From: Photobacterium pectinilyticum
GTDB taxonomy: Bacteria > Pseudomonadota > Gammaproteobacteria > Enterobacterales > Vibrionaceae
Length of the DNA: 56,451 bases
Assembly: GCF_024357955.1 (NCBI RefSeq)
Contig: NZ_JANEYT010000032.1
Coordinates: 1 to 56,451, forward strand
Direction of reading: 5' to 3'
The notes beneath the pieces are model-generated. The model was given only the letters and a program-made list of their open reading frames with translations, made no database searches and was not told the DNA's origin. The position numbers and the translations under genes are program-made. Positions 1 to 7,287 of this stretch are shown here, piece by piece; the first letter of the stretch is position 1, and each line of letters starts with the position of its first letter.

Positions 1-2
1 TC

Positions 3-137
3 AACAGTACAAGAAGCTCCAGCTATAGGCTCTCTAACCTTGAATCGTCTATCTCGACGACACCGCACGAGCACGGATTGAGAGTCCTCTACGACAGAAA
101 AAGACTCGACGCATTGGCCTTTGAAGCTAAAAAGTGA
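3..137 (+). CDS. 3' end of an unidentified gene cut by the window edge
   Basis: One frame is open from the window edge to a TGA at 135-137, giving about 44 residues. The tail is charged and ends in FEAKK, and it contains the stretch LRVLYDRKRLDAL, which reads like genuine protein. I do not recognise the family. The other two forward frames stop early. No terminator is obvious downstream. It could be the C-terminus of a real gene or a chance open frame. Confidence 0.3.
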   Translation, partial: NSTRSSSYRLSNLESSISTTPHEHGLRVLYDRKRLDALAFEAKK

Positions 138-345
138 GGAAGATAAAGATGACAAGGTATATTACTGACATTTAGAACAAAGAAGCATTGTAAATCAATA
201 GTTTGATTGCAATACCTCTATCTATAGCGACTCAACTAAGCGGAGAAGAGCCATAAATTTTATGCGAGGTGGCTTGATGAATAACCTGTGTCAATGGTTT
301 ATGTGTATGTAATTTATTTATCAATGGGTTAAGTGATGGGTGTAT
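138..345. other. Intergenic stretch with no supported gene
   Basis: This AT-rich stretch has no ORF of useful length. An 11-codon ATG frame at 277 follows a GAGG-like site but is too short to support. No terminator or promoter is clear. Confidence 0.3.
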
Positions 346-462
346 ATGAAATATACATTACTAATAATAATGGCCCTATTGATATTCATGGGTGCCACCA
401 GTGTTGACTCTTGTGTATATAAACAAGTATGTATTAGAGTCTGGCTGAGATTAGCTGTATAG
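346..462 (+). CDS. Possible 38-residue small membrane or secreted protein
   Basis: An ATG at 346 opens 38 codons ending in TAG at 460-462. The peptide starts MKYTLLIIMALLIFMGA, a lysine followed by a continuous hydrophobic stretch like a signal peptide or single membrane helix. A short tail follows with two cysteines and several basic residues. The upstream sequence has only a weak ribosome binding site (GATGGG). I do not recognise the family. It may be a short membrane protein, a degraded lipoprotein gene or a chance ORF. Confidence 0.3.
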   Translation: MKYTLLIIMALLIFMGATSVDSCVYKQVCIRVWLRLAV

Positions 463-621
463 ATACCTAATGGCACGGGCGTTTTTGAATATCATTAAAT
501 AAAAGGCGTCGAAAATTGTACAGTTATGTCAAAATTGACGGTTTTGAACGGTAATCTCTTCCATTCTGCTTCAATCCTTGCATAATTAAATTGATGGGAT
601 GGTTAAGTGGATAAATAGACT

Positions 622-957
622 TTGTTTAGCAAAAGAAAAACAAAAAATACTTTTCCTTTGGACTTCTACGGTGAGGATGGAAGCTGGCGATTTATTATTC
701 GTGCAGAGCGCCCGTCAGAAGTTGTGGATGCGATGTACTGGCGTGCTTATATCTCTTGCCATCGAAAAGAATTCGATCTGTTACATATCGCAACGGGGAA
801 GTTTAACTACAAGTATAACTATTCCTCTTATGACGCATCTGAGCTGCATTATGCATCTGGCAGTGATGCGCTGCGGGTTAATATGATGGGGCCAATTGTT
901 CCAATCTCAGCCATTCTTGAAATGGTTAAGCTTAGAGCAGACTCGGCAACAGCTTGA
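622..957 (+). CDS. Conserved-looking hypothetical protein, start uncertain (possible frameshift)
   Basis: This frame encodes about 111 residues with a strongly protein-like composition (PLDFYGEDGSWRF near the N-terminus, then AMYWRAYISCHRKEF). It ends just before a strong terminator. I do not recognise the family. The start is odd. The frame has no ATG near its beginning: a stop lies at 616-618 and the first possible start is TTG at 622. An ATG at 599 in another frame reads MVKWINRL and runs directly into this region. Inserting one base near 620 would join the two into a natural-looking N-terminus. It is therefore either a TTG-started gene or a gene with a one-base deletion or sequencing error. 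The stretch 463-598 upstream holds nothing I can name. Confidence 0.5.
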   Translation: MFSKRKTKNTFPLDFYGEDGSWRFIIRAERPSEVVDAMYWRAYISCHRKEFDLLHIATGKFNYKYNYSSYDASELHYASGSDALRVNMMGPIVPISAILEMVKLRADSATA

Positions 958-970
958 CATTACTATTCGA

Positions 971-1014
971 AAAGGGCCTATATACCTAAGTAGCTTGGGT
1001 ATAGGCCCTTTTTT
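971..1014. terminator. Bidirectional rho-independent terminator
   Basis: A long stem with AAGGGCCTATA on the left and TATAGGCCCTT on the right is followed by T residues on the + strand and preceded by A residues, so it can serve both converging genes. The loop side contains CTTGGGTATA, which resembles the end of the ATACCCAAG palindromic element seen elsewhere in the window. A mobile palindrome may have been recruited as a terminator. Confidence 0.75.
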
Positions 1015-1528
1015 ACATTGGGTTGGCTGCTTCTGACGTTGTCTTGATGTAGTAGCGATAATAGCCAATTATATTACTCGTAAGAAAGAGTGCTTCTAGC
1101 GCGACCGCAGAGGGTGAACCGATAAGGATATTATGGGTCAGCCATAAGCTTGTACCGACTATCATCAGTTGTCTTAATTGCTTGTCTTGCTTAGAGAACG
1201 CGGCCACATTTTGAAACAGTGCTGCAGCGCAACTCACAAGACTCGTTAATCCAGCAAACGTCATATAAGTAATGATGAGTGTGAAGAATGAGAAAAGGCC
1301 AGCCATTTTCTTAGAGCTCGTATATAGACTCGTTGTGTAACGAATGGCCCCCAGCGCCATTAAACCTGCTGCCGTCCATTGTTCTAGTAGCGCAAAGTGG
1401 ATACCAATTAGGGTAACAGCACATACAAAGCATTTGATGATCTTTGTTTTGTCTTTAAATTGAAAAGAAATCAGATCAAAGAAAACAGCAAAGCCGATCA
1501 TGATTTGAGAGAGTACAAAAGCTGACAT
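1013..1528 (-). CDS. YgjV-family inner membrane protein
   Basis: The 171-residue protein is mostly hydrophobic with about five membrane helices. It matches the YgjV / Imp-YgjV family of small inner membrane proteins as I know it: an N-terminal hydrophobic helix, a FKDK loop, a LEQWTAAGLMALGAIRY segment and a C-terminal SNIIGYYRYY. The family's biochemical function is not established. The gene converges on the preceding gene and shares its terminator. The start is an ATG at 1528. A small ORF lies upstream on the same strand. Confidence 0.75.
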   Translation of the reverse strand: MSAFVLSQIMIGFAVFFDLISFQFKDKTKIIKCFVCAVTLIGIHFALLEQWTAAGLMALGAIRYTTSLYTSSKKMAGLFSFFTLIITYMTFAGLTSLVSCAAALFQNVAAFSKQDKQLRQLMIVGTSLWLTHNILIGSPSAVALEALFLTSNIIGYYRYYIKTTSEAANPM

Positions 1529-1625
1529 ATTCGTTCCTAATTTAACCCTTGATAGCTTGTTTTTTCAATTTTCGTCAGCCAGAACAGCTGCATGTCATTT
1601 TAACCCCTCTAGCAACTCTTGTTTG

Positions 1626-1730
1626 CTACTGCGATAACAAAAAGGAAGCAAGATTAGCACGGCGGTTGGTTGCCTGAAAAACACAAATTAAAAGAACGGC
1701 AATAAGGTTCCCGACAATGAGTAAACCCAT
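1626..1730 (-). CDS. Possible 34-residue single-helix membrane peptide
   Basis: On the minus strand AGGAG lies 7 bases before an ATG at 1730. It opens MGLLIVGNLIAVLLICVFQ, a clean single membrane helix, followed by ATNRRANLASFLLSQ and a TAG. The basic residues after the helix suggest an N-out topology. An in-frame ATG at 1748 would add six residues but has no ribosome binding site. I do not recognise it. It could be a genuine small membrane protein or the remnant of a transporter gene. The remaining sequence between 1731 and 1972 shows no other gene. Confidence 0.4.
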   Translation of the reverse strand: MGLLIVGNLIAVLLICVFQATNRRANLASFLLSQ

Positions 1731-1972
1731 TGCCACTCCTACAGACATAGAAGGTATGACCAAGCTCCTGTCATTGGTTGAAGTGCGTTCAGTGTTAGCG
1801 CAAAAAGCAAGTCACGAGTTGTGACTGGGGCGATGGCTGAAGCAACAGTGCTTTGATCATGACAGTGACAGCTAACGTCGATTAATAACCTCAGTGCTAT
1901 TAATGGAATTTTAGCGCCGTACCACGTAGAATACGCCCCCTTTGACGATGTGGTTGGCAAGTGGGTACTGTT

Positions 1973-4219
1973 GTGAATAAAAACCAATTCGAACTGTTGG
2001 CACCGGGTGGTGATATTGAATCGATCAAAGCGGCTATTGTCGCTGGTGCAGATGCAATCTACTGTGGACTTGATAACTTCAATGCCCGAAACCGTGCAAC
2101 GAATCTTACTTTCGAGAACCTCAACGGCATCATCAATCTTGCCCATCAATATGATTGTAAGATCTTTCTTACACTGAATATCATTATTTTAGAAAGTGAA
2201 ATCCCTGCGCTTATTCGTCTGCTAAACAAGTTGGTAAACACCAAGGTTGATGGTGTCATTGTTCAAGATTATGGCTTGTTCTATATCTTGAAAGAACATT
2301 TTCCGACCCTTGATGTTCATGCTTCAACTCAAACGAATACGCATAACGAAGGACAGATTCAGTTCTTACATCAATTAACCGCAAGCCGGGTGAATCTGTC
2401 TCGAGAGTTGAATATTCGTGAAATTAAACACTTAGCCCAGTTTGGCCATCAGCACAACGTGTTGATGGAAGTGTTTGTACATGGCTCTTACTGTATTGGT
2501 TTTTCTGGCTTGTGTTACATCAGTTCGGTACGTAATGGTAACTCTGGTAACCGTGGCCGTTGTAGCCAACCTTGCCGTGATCAGTACCAAACGACCGATG
2601 TAGGCAAAGATTATCCGCTGAACATGAAAGATAACTCGGCTTACTCGGATATGGCTGCTTTGGCTGATGCTGGTGTTTATTCACTAAAAGTCGAAGGGCG
2701 TATTAAAAAGTCCCACTATGTACATACGGTGGTTGATAGCTGGCGCAAACAAATTGACAACTATTGTCAGTCTGGCGAGGTATTAACGGATACCACGGGT
2801 TTATACACCGTATTTAACCGAGACTTTTCGAATGCTTATTTGCAGGGCGATATCAATAAAAGCATGTTTATCGATAACCCACGCGATCATTCGGCCAATC
2901 ACTTTTCAAAGATCTACAGCTGTACCAGTCCAGAGCAGGTAAAGCAGGTCAAGAAGAAGCTTTATGATGATAAAACAGAGATCATCAATACGGTTGATGC
3001 GCAAACAAAAGATCTTGATATCAGCATCAACTCCCTGAGCGTTTCTGTTGCTGGTTCTGAAGGTGAGCTGCTTTCGGTTACTATCACCACGCCTGATGAA
3101 ACTTGCACTGTCACATCGTCTACACCATTGATCAAGGCGGGTAAACACAGCCTAGATGAAGCAACCGTCACCAAGTGGGTTAATGGCTTTGCAAATGCAG
3201 ACCATTATGTTAACAGCGTTGAGCTCACAAAACTCGATGATGGGTTGTTTATCCCATATAAAGAGCAAACGGCGATAAAAGAGCAGGTTGCCTTCATCTT
3301 AAATGGTAACAGGCCAACGGTGAGCCCTGTTGAACTTCCTAAGCTGGTTGCACATCAGCACGACAGCAAAGCGACCCCGAGCTTAAACGTACTGATTTCG
3401 TCAGAAGCCGATGTTGCACTGGCACAAGATGACCAAGTGAATGTGTACTATCAGCTACCTGAAGCGATGCACAGTAATTTAGCGAAAATGGTATCACTGT
3501 TTAGCACGAACACTGCGCTTATCCCATGGTTCCCTGCTATTTTGATTGGCGACAATTATCAGGCCGCGGTTGAGTTTCTGAAAGCGATCAAGCCTGTTCG
3601 AATCGTGACCAATAACAATGGGGTAGGTTTTGCAGCGTCACAACTTGGTATCAAGTGGATCGCTGGCCCGCAGATGAATGTGACCAACTCCTATAGCTTG
3701 AAGTGTTTAAAAGAAGAGTTTAACTGTGCCGGATCGTTTATTTCAAACGAGATCAAACAGCAGCAGATTAAACAAATCGTTAAGCCTGACGGCTTCGAGC
3801 TGTTTTACAGTATTTACCACCCAATTATGCTGCTAACGAGTCGCCAGTGTTTATTCCATCAAACGGTAGGCTGTAAGAAGAAGCGCTTTGATGACAAGTG
3901 TCTGAGAAAGTGTGATAAATCAGCATCGATTCTGAGCATGAAAGAGTCATCTTTCGTGATTGATAAACAGCGTGGTGATCATAACTCACTGTACAGTCAA
4001 GAAAATTACCTTAACGTGGATGTTATCAAGGATCATGCACAGTTGTTTGATGGGTATATGGTTGATCTAAGAGATATTAAAACGTCAACTCAGACAGGGC
4101 TGGATAAGCCAGCTTTGGTCAACGCTTTCCGCTCGCAGTTGAATGGCGATGTTGAACCTACTTCGTTGTATGAAGAGGTTTCCCCAACGACGATGGCTCA
4201 ATACCGAAAAGGTCTTTAG
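1973..4219 (+). CDS. U32-family peptidase/hydroxylase, RlhA-like
   Basis: The protein has about 748 residues. The N-terminus ELLAPGGDIESIKAAI...GADAIYCG is the typical U32 TIM-barrel opening. Around residue 180-205 is the conserved cysteine-rich signature (GSYCIGFSGLCYISS then NRGRCSQPCR). More cysteines occur near the C-terminus (CKKKRF, CLRKCDKS). A long insert from about residue 290 to 450 fits the DUF3656 region of the RlhA type. E. coli RlhA is needed for 5-hydroxycytidine in 23S rRNA, while the label collagenase-like protease is historical. GTG at 1973 is preferred over GTG at 1961 because MNKNQFELLAPGG matches the usual family length before the barrel. The downstream terminator makes it a single-gene unit. 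Confidence 0.8.
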   Translation: MNKNQFELLAPGGDIESIKAAIVAGADAIYCGLDNFNARNRATNLTFENLNGIINLAHQYDCKIFLTLNIIILESEIPALIRLLNKLVNTKVDGVIVQDYGLFYILKEHFPTLDVHASTQTNTHNEGQIQFLHQLTASRVNLSRELNIREIKHLAQFGHQHNVLMEVFVHGSYCIGFSGLCYISSVRNGNSGNRGRCSQPCRDQYQTTDVGKDYPLNMKDNSAYSDMAALADAGVYSLKVEGRIKKSHYVHTVVDSWRKQIDNYCQSGEVLTDTTGLYTVFNRDFSNAYLQGDINKSMFIDNPRDHSANHFSKIYSCTSPEQVKQVKKKLYDDKTEIINTVDAQTKDLDISINSLSVSVAGSEGELLSVTITTPDETCTVTSSTPLIKAGKHSLDEATVTKWVNGFANADHYVNSVELTKLDDGLFIPYKEQTAIKEQVAFILNGNRPTVSPVELPKLVAHQHDSKATPSLNVLISSEADVALAQDDQVNVYYQLPEAMHSNLAKMVSLFSTNTALIPWFPAILIGDNYQAAVEFLKAIKPVRIVTNNNGVGFAASQLGIKWIAGPQMNVTNSYSLKCLKEEFNCAGSFISNEIKQQQIKQIVKPDGFELFYSIYHPIMLLTSRQCLFHQTVGCKKKRFDDKCLRKCDKSASILSMKESSFVIDKQRGDHNSLYSQENYLNVDVIKDHAQLFDGYMVDLRDIKTSTQTGLDKPALVNAFRSQLNGDVEPTSLYEEVSPTTMAQYRKGL

Positions 4220-4243
4220 AGGTACAGCGTCCGCTTGATATAT

Positions 4244-4284
4244 AAAAGCCCGACTTTATGACGAAAATAAAGTCGGGCTTTTTG
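4244..4284. terminator. Bidirectional rho-independent terminator
   Basis: The stem AAAGCCCGACTTTAT / ATAAAGTCGGGCTTT closes a short loop and has a T-tract on the + strand and an A-tract on the left arm. It serves the U32 gene and the converging membrane protein gene. Confidence 0.85.
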
Positions 4285-4318
4285 TTATTTGCTAAAGAGG
4301 TTGTTGAGCTGTAGTTGC

Positions 4319-5383
4319 TTATCCGTTTTGCGGAACACCGTGCCATTGATAATGGTTGTTAGGTTTCTTGCTCACGATGCCTTCGCTCATGAACTGATTG
4401 AAAATTTCATCAACCTCATCGCTACTGGTCTTCAGGTATTTGGTGACGGCGCGTTTAGTGCAGTTGACTTGATTAGTACTTAACGCATCGATCGCTTGTT
4501 CATACAGTGATTTAGGCGCCTCTGGCTCAGCAGGTGTTTCTGGCGCTTGTTCCGGTTGCTCGCTATCGCCTGCTGCTTGATCTTGTTGCTGGTTTGTCAG
4601 TAATTCTGGCTCTTTGATTTCATTATCGGTGAACGTGTCTATGGTAATTGGGCCGACACGACGGAATTGGTTTCTAAAGCGAAGCTCCTCACCAATCAAG
4701 CCAACGAAAAAGGCCGCAAAGAAGTCTAGCAACACAGATAGGAAAATCACCAAGCTTAGCTGAGCGGTTTCGGTTTCGACCTGTAATGATTTCGCTAGGC
4801 TGTCGATAAGGCCAATCACTGAGCCTTGGTTGACGACCGGTAAGCTGTCACGCTCTGCAGCAAGCTTGAGCTGTTGTTCGCGGAGGTCATCATTTTCACG
4901 TTGGATGCGGGCAACACCGGTTGCGATACGCTCCATCTCGATATATTTTTCTGCTGCCGTGTTATTGAGCTCGATCTGCCTTTCAATCGCAGAAATCTGC
5001 ATATTATAGTTGTTGACCGTACTCTGCTGAGCATTGACATGACTCTGGGCCTGATTGGTTGCGCTATTGATACCACCAACAGAGCCGCCGATTGAAATGG
5101 CAGCGAGTACCGCATAAAAAGCAAAGGCAGAAATGGCGCCAGCATAGTTGCGTCGTGCTCTACGCTCGCCAAATTCATACCAAGCAAAGAACTTTCCTAA
5201 TTCGAAAATGACGGCAAGACCGGCGAATAAGATCTGCATGACCGGATCTTCATCGATAGAAAGAAAGAGCAGCAATGAGAAAATGATGGATGCAAGGATG
5301 GATGCACCGGTAAAGCTGTATACCGTCCCCATCGCAAAGACCCCTTTGGGGTAACGGACTGGAATATTGTTATCGTAAAGCAT
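4319..5383 (-). CDS. Membrane protein with coiled coil and C-terminal helical domain, unknown function
   Basis: The 354-residue protein has three hydrophobic helices (about residues 18-42, 47-70 and 82-103). A predicted coiled coil rich in Q, N and E follows at about 110-180, then a fourth helix at about 205-230 (LSLVIFLSVLLDFFAAFFVGL). After that comes a Gln/Glu/Pro-rich linker at about 265-298. The last 55 residues (SLYEQAIDALSTNQ onward) look like a small winged-helix-like cytoplasmic domain. I do not recognise a named family. The 5383 ATG has no clear ribosome binding site, whereas an ATG at 5332 (MGTVYS) has AGGGG 8 bases upstream and may be the true start. No partner gene is adjacent. 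Confidence 0.6.
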   Translation of the reverse strand: MLYDNNIPVRYPKGVFAMGTVYSFTGASILASIIFSLLLFLSIDEDPVMQILFAGLAVIFELGKFFAWYEFGERRARRNYAGAISAFAFYAVLAAISIGGSVGGINSATNQAQSHVNAQQSTVNNYNMQISAIERQIELNNTAAEKYIEMERIATGVARIQRENDDLREQQLKLAAERDSLPVVNQGSVIGLIDSLAKSLQVETETAQLSLVIFLSVLLDFFAAFFVGLIGEELRFRNQFRRVGPITIDTFTDNEIKEPELLTNQQQDQAAGDSEQPEQAPETPAEPEAPKSLYEQAIDALSTNQVNCTKRAVTKYLKTSSDEVDEIFNQFMSEGIVSKKPNNHYQWHGVPQNG

Positions 5384-5420
5384 AATGTTTGATAATTATT
5401 ACTGGCTAATAAGCCGACTG

Positions 5421-5457
5421 AAACCTGCCGAAAAATGAATCATGATTCGTCAGGTTG
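5421..5457. promoter_or_regulatory. Nested inverted repeat upstream of two divergent genes
   Basis: A perfect 12-bp palindrome GAATCATGATTC (5437-5448) sits inside an outer inverted repeat AACCTG / CAGGTT. It lies in the 375-bp region between the divergent membrane protein and thioesterase genes. It could be an operator or a hairpin in a leader, and I cannot name a regulator. The rest of 5384-5758 shows no gene beyond very short frames. Confidence 0.35.
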
Positions 5458-5758
5458 AAAAAGGTGGCTTAGGATACCGTAAAACTAGCCGCGAGCCCTT
5501 ATAAATTAAGGCCTTTGCCGTTCTTACGCTGAAAATTTACACGCTGCTTTCATAACTGTAGAAAAGATACTCATCACCATGGATATATCCCTTTCGGGAA
5601 TGACGGGAATGAACCGAACCGACAAGAAATAAGTCCGCATGTTGCAAACTTGTTATCTCGGGTATAGGTTAGTAGTCGAACGCTTGTTTAAAATTGCTGT
5701 TTGTCACAACAGCTTTTTCGTTTACAGAACATTCATAACATTTAGCAAGGATCAGCAT

Positions 5759-6211
5759 ATGTCTAATTTACTTGATGGTTACCCTGTTGTTACTGAAATT
5801 CCGGTGGCATGGGGTGAGATGGATGCACTAAACCATGTCAATAATGTGGTGTACTTCCGTTATTTTGAGACGGCGAGGCTGGAATATTTTGCTGGGATCG
5901 GACTGATGGAAGAAATGAAAGCGACTCAAACCGGCCCCGTACTCAGTGAAACCTCCAGTAGATACCGTAGGCCCGTGACATATCCAGATACCTTATTGGT
6001 AGGAAGCCGAGTGGCTGAATTGACCAAAGACAGTTTCGTGATGGAATACAAAATTGTCAGTAAGCAGCAAGGGGTGGTGACAACGTCGGGATCAGCGAAA
6101 GTTGTGATGTTTGATTTCGCACAACAGAAACGCGCAAACTTGAGCCTGACCTTGATAGAGAAAATGGCCTCGATGCAGCCGGAACTTAATGTATGTGTAC
6201 CAACCGATTGA
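5759..6211 (+). CDS. Hot-dog fold acyl-CoA thioesterase (YbgC/4HBT type)
   Basis: The 150-residue protein begins MSNLLDGYPVV. It carries the 4-hydroxybenzoyl-CoA thioesterase signature: WGEMDALNHVNNVVYFRYFE with the conserved Asp in EMDALNHVNN at about residue 22, then a Y-x-R-P-V-x-Y-P-D motif. These enzymes hydrolyse acyl-CoA thioesters in the cytoplasm, and the substrate here is unknown. The frame is open upstream to 5639, but ATG 5759 has AAGGA about 8 bases upstream and gives the usual family length. There is no operon partner except possibly the small gene that follows. Confidence 0.8.
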   Translation: MSNLLDGYPVVTEIPVAWGEMDALNHVNNVVYFRYFETARLEYFAGIGLMEEMKATQTGPVLSETSSRYRRPVTYPDTLLVGSRVAELTKDSFVMEYKIVSKQQGVVTTSGSAKVVMFDFAQQKRANLSLTLIEKMASMQPELNVCVPTD

Positions 6212-6297
6212 TTCTCTTCACAGTTGAAACACCTCTACATCCTAGCTTCGCCTATAATTTAATATGTTAACTGTTGAAGCGGCATTAAGGAGTAGGG

Positions 6298-6546
6298 ATG
6301 TTTATCGTTATCCAGCATGAGATCACGGATCCTGAATTGTTTTGGCAGAAAGCTAGCGGGATGCTAACCCATCCGCCGACTGGAATGCGGCTTCATACCA
6401 CGATGGTGGTTGAGAGGCATACATTGTGTCAGTGCATGTGGGAGGCTGATTCGATTGATGTGGTCAGGAATTACCTCGAACCAGAATTAGGTAAGGCGAG
6501 TATCAATACCTACGGTTTGGTCGATCCTGACAATGCAATTGTCTAA
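6298..6546 (+). CDS. Small hypothetical protein
   Basis: The ATG at 6298 is preceded by AAGGAG with ideal spacing, so translation is well supported. The 82-residue protein is soluble, starts MFIVIQHEITDPELFW and ends with INTYGLVDPDNAIV. Its size and strand pattern would fit a dimeric alpha/beta-barrel (ferredoxin-like) fold, but this is inference only. I do not recognise the family. It lies 86 bp after the thioesterase gene and ends before a terminator. Confidence 0.6.
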   Translation: MFIVIQHEITDPELFWQKASGMLTHPPTGMRLHTTMVVERHTLCQCMWEADSIDVVRNYLEPELGKASINTYGLVDPDNAIV

Positions 6547-6578
6547 GTCGATACGCGTTTCATGAAAGTGCAATATTA

Positions 6579-6606
6579 AGTGGCGCCACGTGTAGCGCCA
6601 CTTTTT
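6579..6606. terminator. Bidirectional terminator between hypothetical gene and lpp
   Basis: The stem AAGTGGCGC / GCGCCACTT is followed by T residues on the + strand. The mirror strand ends the converging lipoprotein gene. Confidence 0.8.
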
Positions 6607-6609
6607 ACA

Positions 6610-6873
6610 TTACTTCTGGTAAGAGCTAGCAATGTTATCAATACGCTGGTTAGCACGCATTGCTTCTTGGTAAGCAGCGTCAGATGCAGCACGTGTATCA
6701 TTTACGGCGCCGGCCATTTGATCTTGCTGACCTTGTAGTGATGCAACTTGATCAGATAGCGCATCAACTTTATTTGTTAGTTGGCTCAGTTGCTCAGCTT
6801 CTTCGCTGCTTGAACAGCCCATAAGAGTTGCACTTAGAATTAGACCAGCGACTAGAGTCATAGAACGTTTCAT
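6610..6873 (-). CDS. lpp: Major outer membrane lipoprotein Lpp (Braun-type)
   Basis: The 87-residue protein has a lipoprotein signal peptide with lipobox LMGC and acylated Cys at residue 20. A heptad-patterned coiled coil follows (LSQLTNKVDALSDQVASLQ). The C-terminus is SSYQK, whose terminal lysine is the residue that Lpp-type proteins link covalently to peptidoglycan. It tethers the outer membrane to the cell wall. The longer frame to 6966 is not used, because ATG 6873 has GGAG 9 bases upstream and starts the signal peptide MKRSMTLVAGLILSA. It is a monocistronic gene. Confidence 0.9.
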   Translation of the reverse strand: MKRSMTLVAGLILSATLMGCSSSEEAEQLSQLTNKVDALSDQVASLQGQQDQMAGAVNDTRAASDAAYQEAMRANQRIDNIASSYQK

Positions 6874-6966
6874 TATTATTCTCCATAATTGGTTGATATT
6901 AACTACTGTTACAAATGCTGAATAAGCATTACACAAACTAATTCTATTTAACAAGAGAAAAAGCAA

Positions 6967-7287
6967 AAATTTGCACGATGTATTTATGCGTTATGCAGCT
7001 TTTATTATGTTTTTCAGTATGTGTGTATTTAATCAGAATATTTGCAAGCAATTGTTATGGGAAGTTCAGCAAATGCTTGTTTTTTGGTAGGTAAAGTCAG
7101 AATAAAGTCAACATCCGGATTGGTGTGATGAAAGTCACGATTTGTAATCGACAGTTATTTCGATCTACTTAGTAAGAAAAGCAAAAGGTGACAACGTCAC
7201 TCTAAAGGGTGAATTCTAATTAGAGGTTCGTCATTAAAGCCGCCAGCAGGTAATTAGCCTGCTGGTGGTCATTAGGTTATTTTCGCA
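6967..7287. other. lpp upstream and pmbA downstream intergenic region
   Basis: No gene is supported here. The stretch contains a CRP-like dyad at 7125-7140, a small dyad GTGAC/GTCAC near 7187-7199 and an imperfect hairpin behind pmbA (CCAGCAGG 7243-7250 / CCTGCTGG 7258-7265). That hairpin lacks a clear U-tract. Confidence 0.4.
7125..7140. promoter_or_regulatory. CRP-like binding site
   Basis: TGTGA-N6-TCACG matches the CRP consensus TGTGA-N6-TCACA at nine of ten core positions. It lies about 250 bp upstream of lpp, far for a simple activator site, so its target is uncertain. Confidence 0.4.

Noticed and set aside
1739..2149. 136-codon minus-strand ORF overlapping the U32 gene
   Set aside because: It lies antisense to a strongly supported protein and has no recognisable domain or ribosome binding site.
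1973..4219. Extracellular collagenase annotation of the U32 protein
   Set aside because: There is no signal peptide, and U32 members with DUF3656 act on RNA modification rather than collagen as far as is known.
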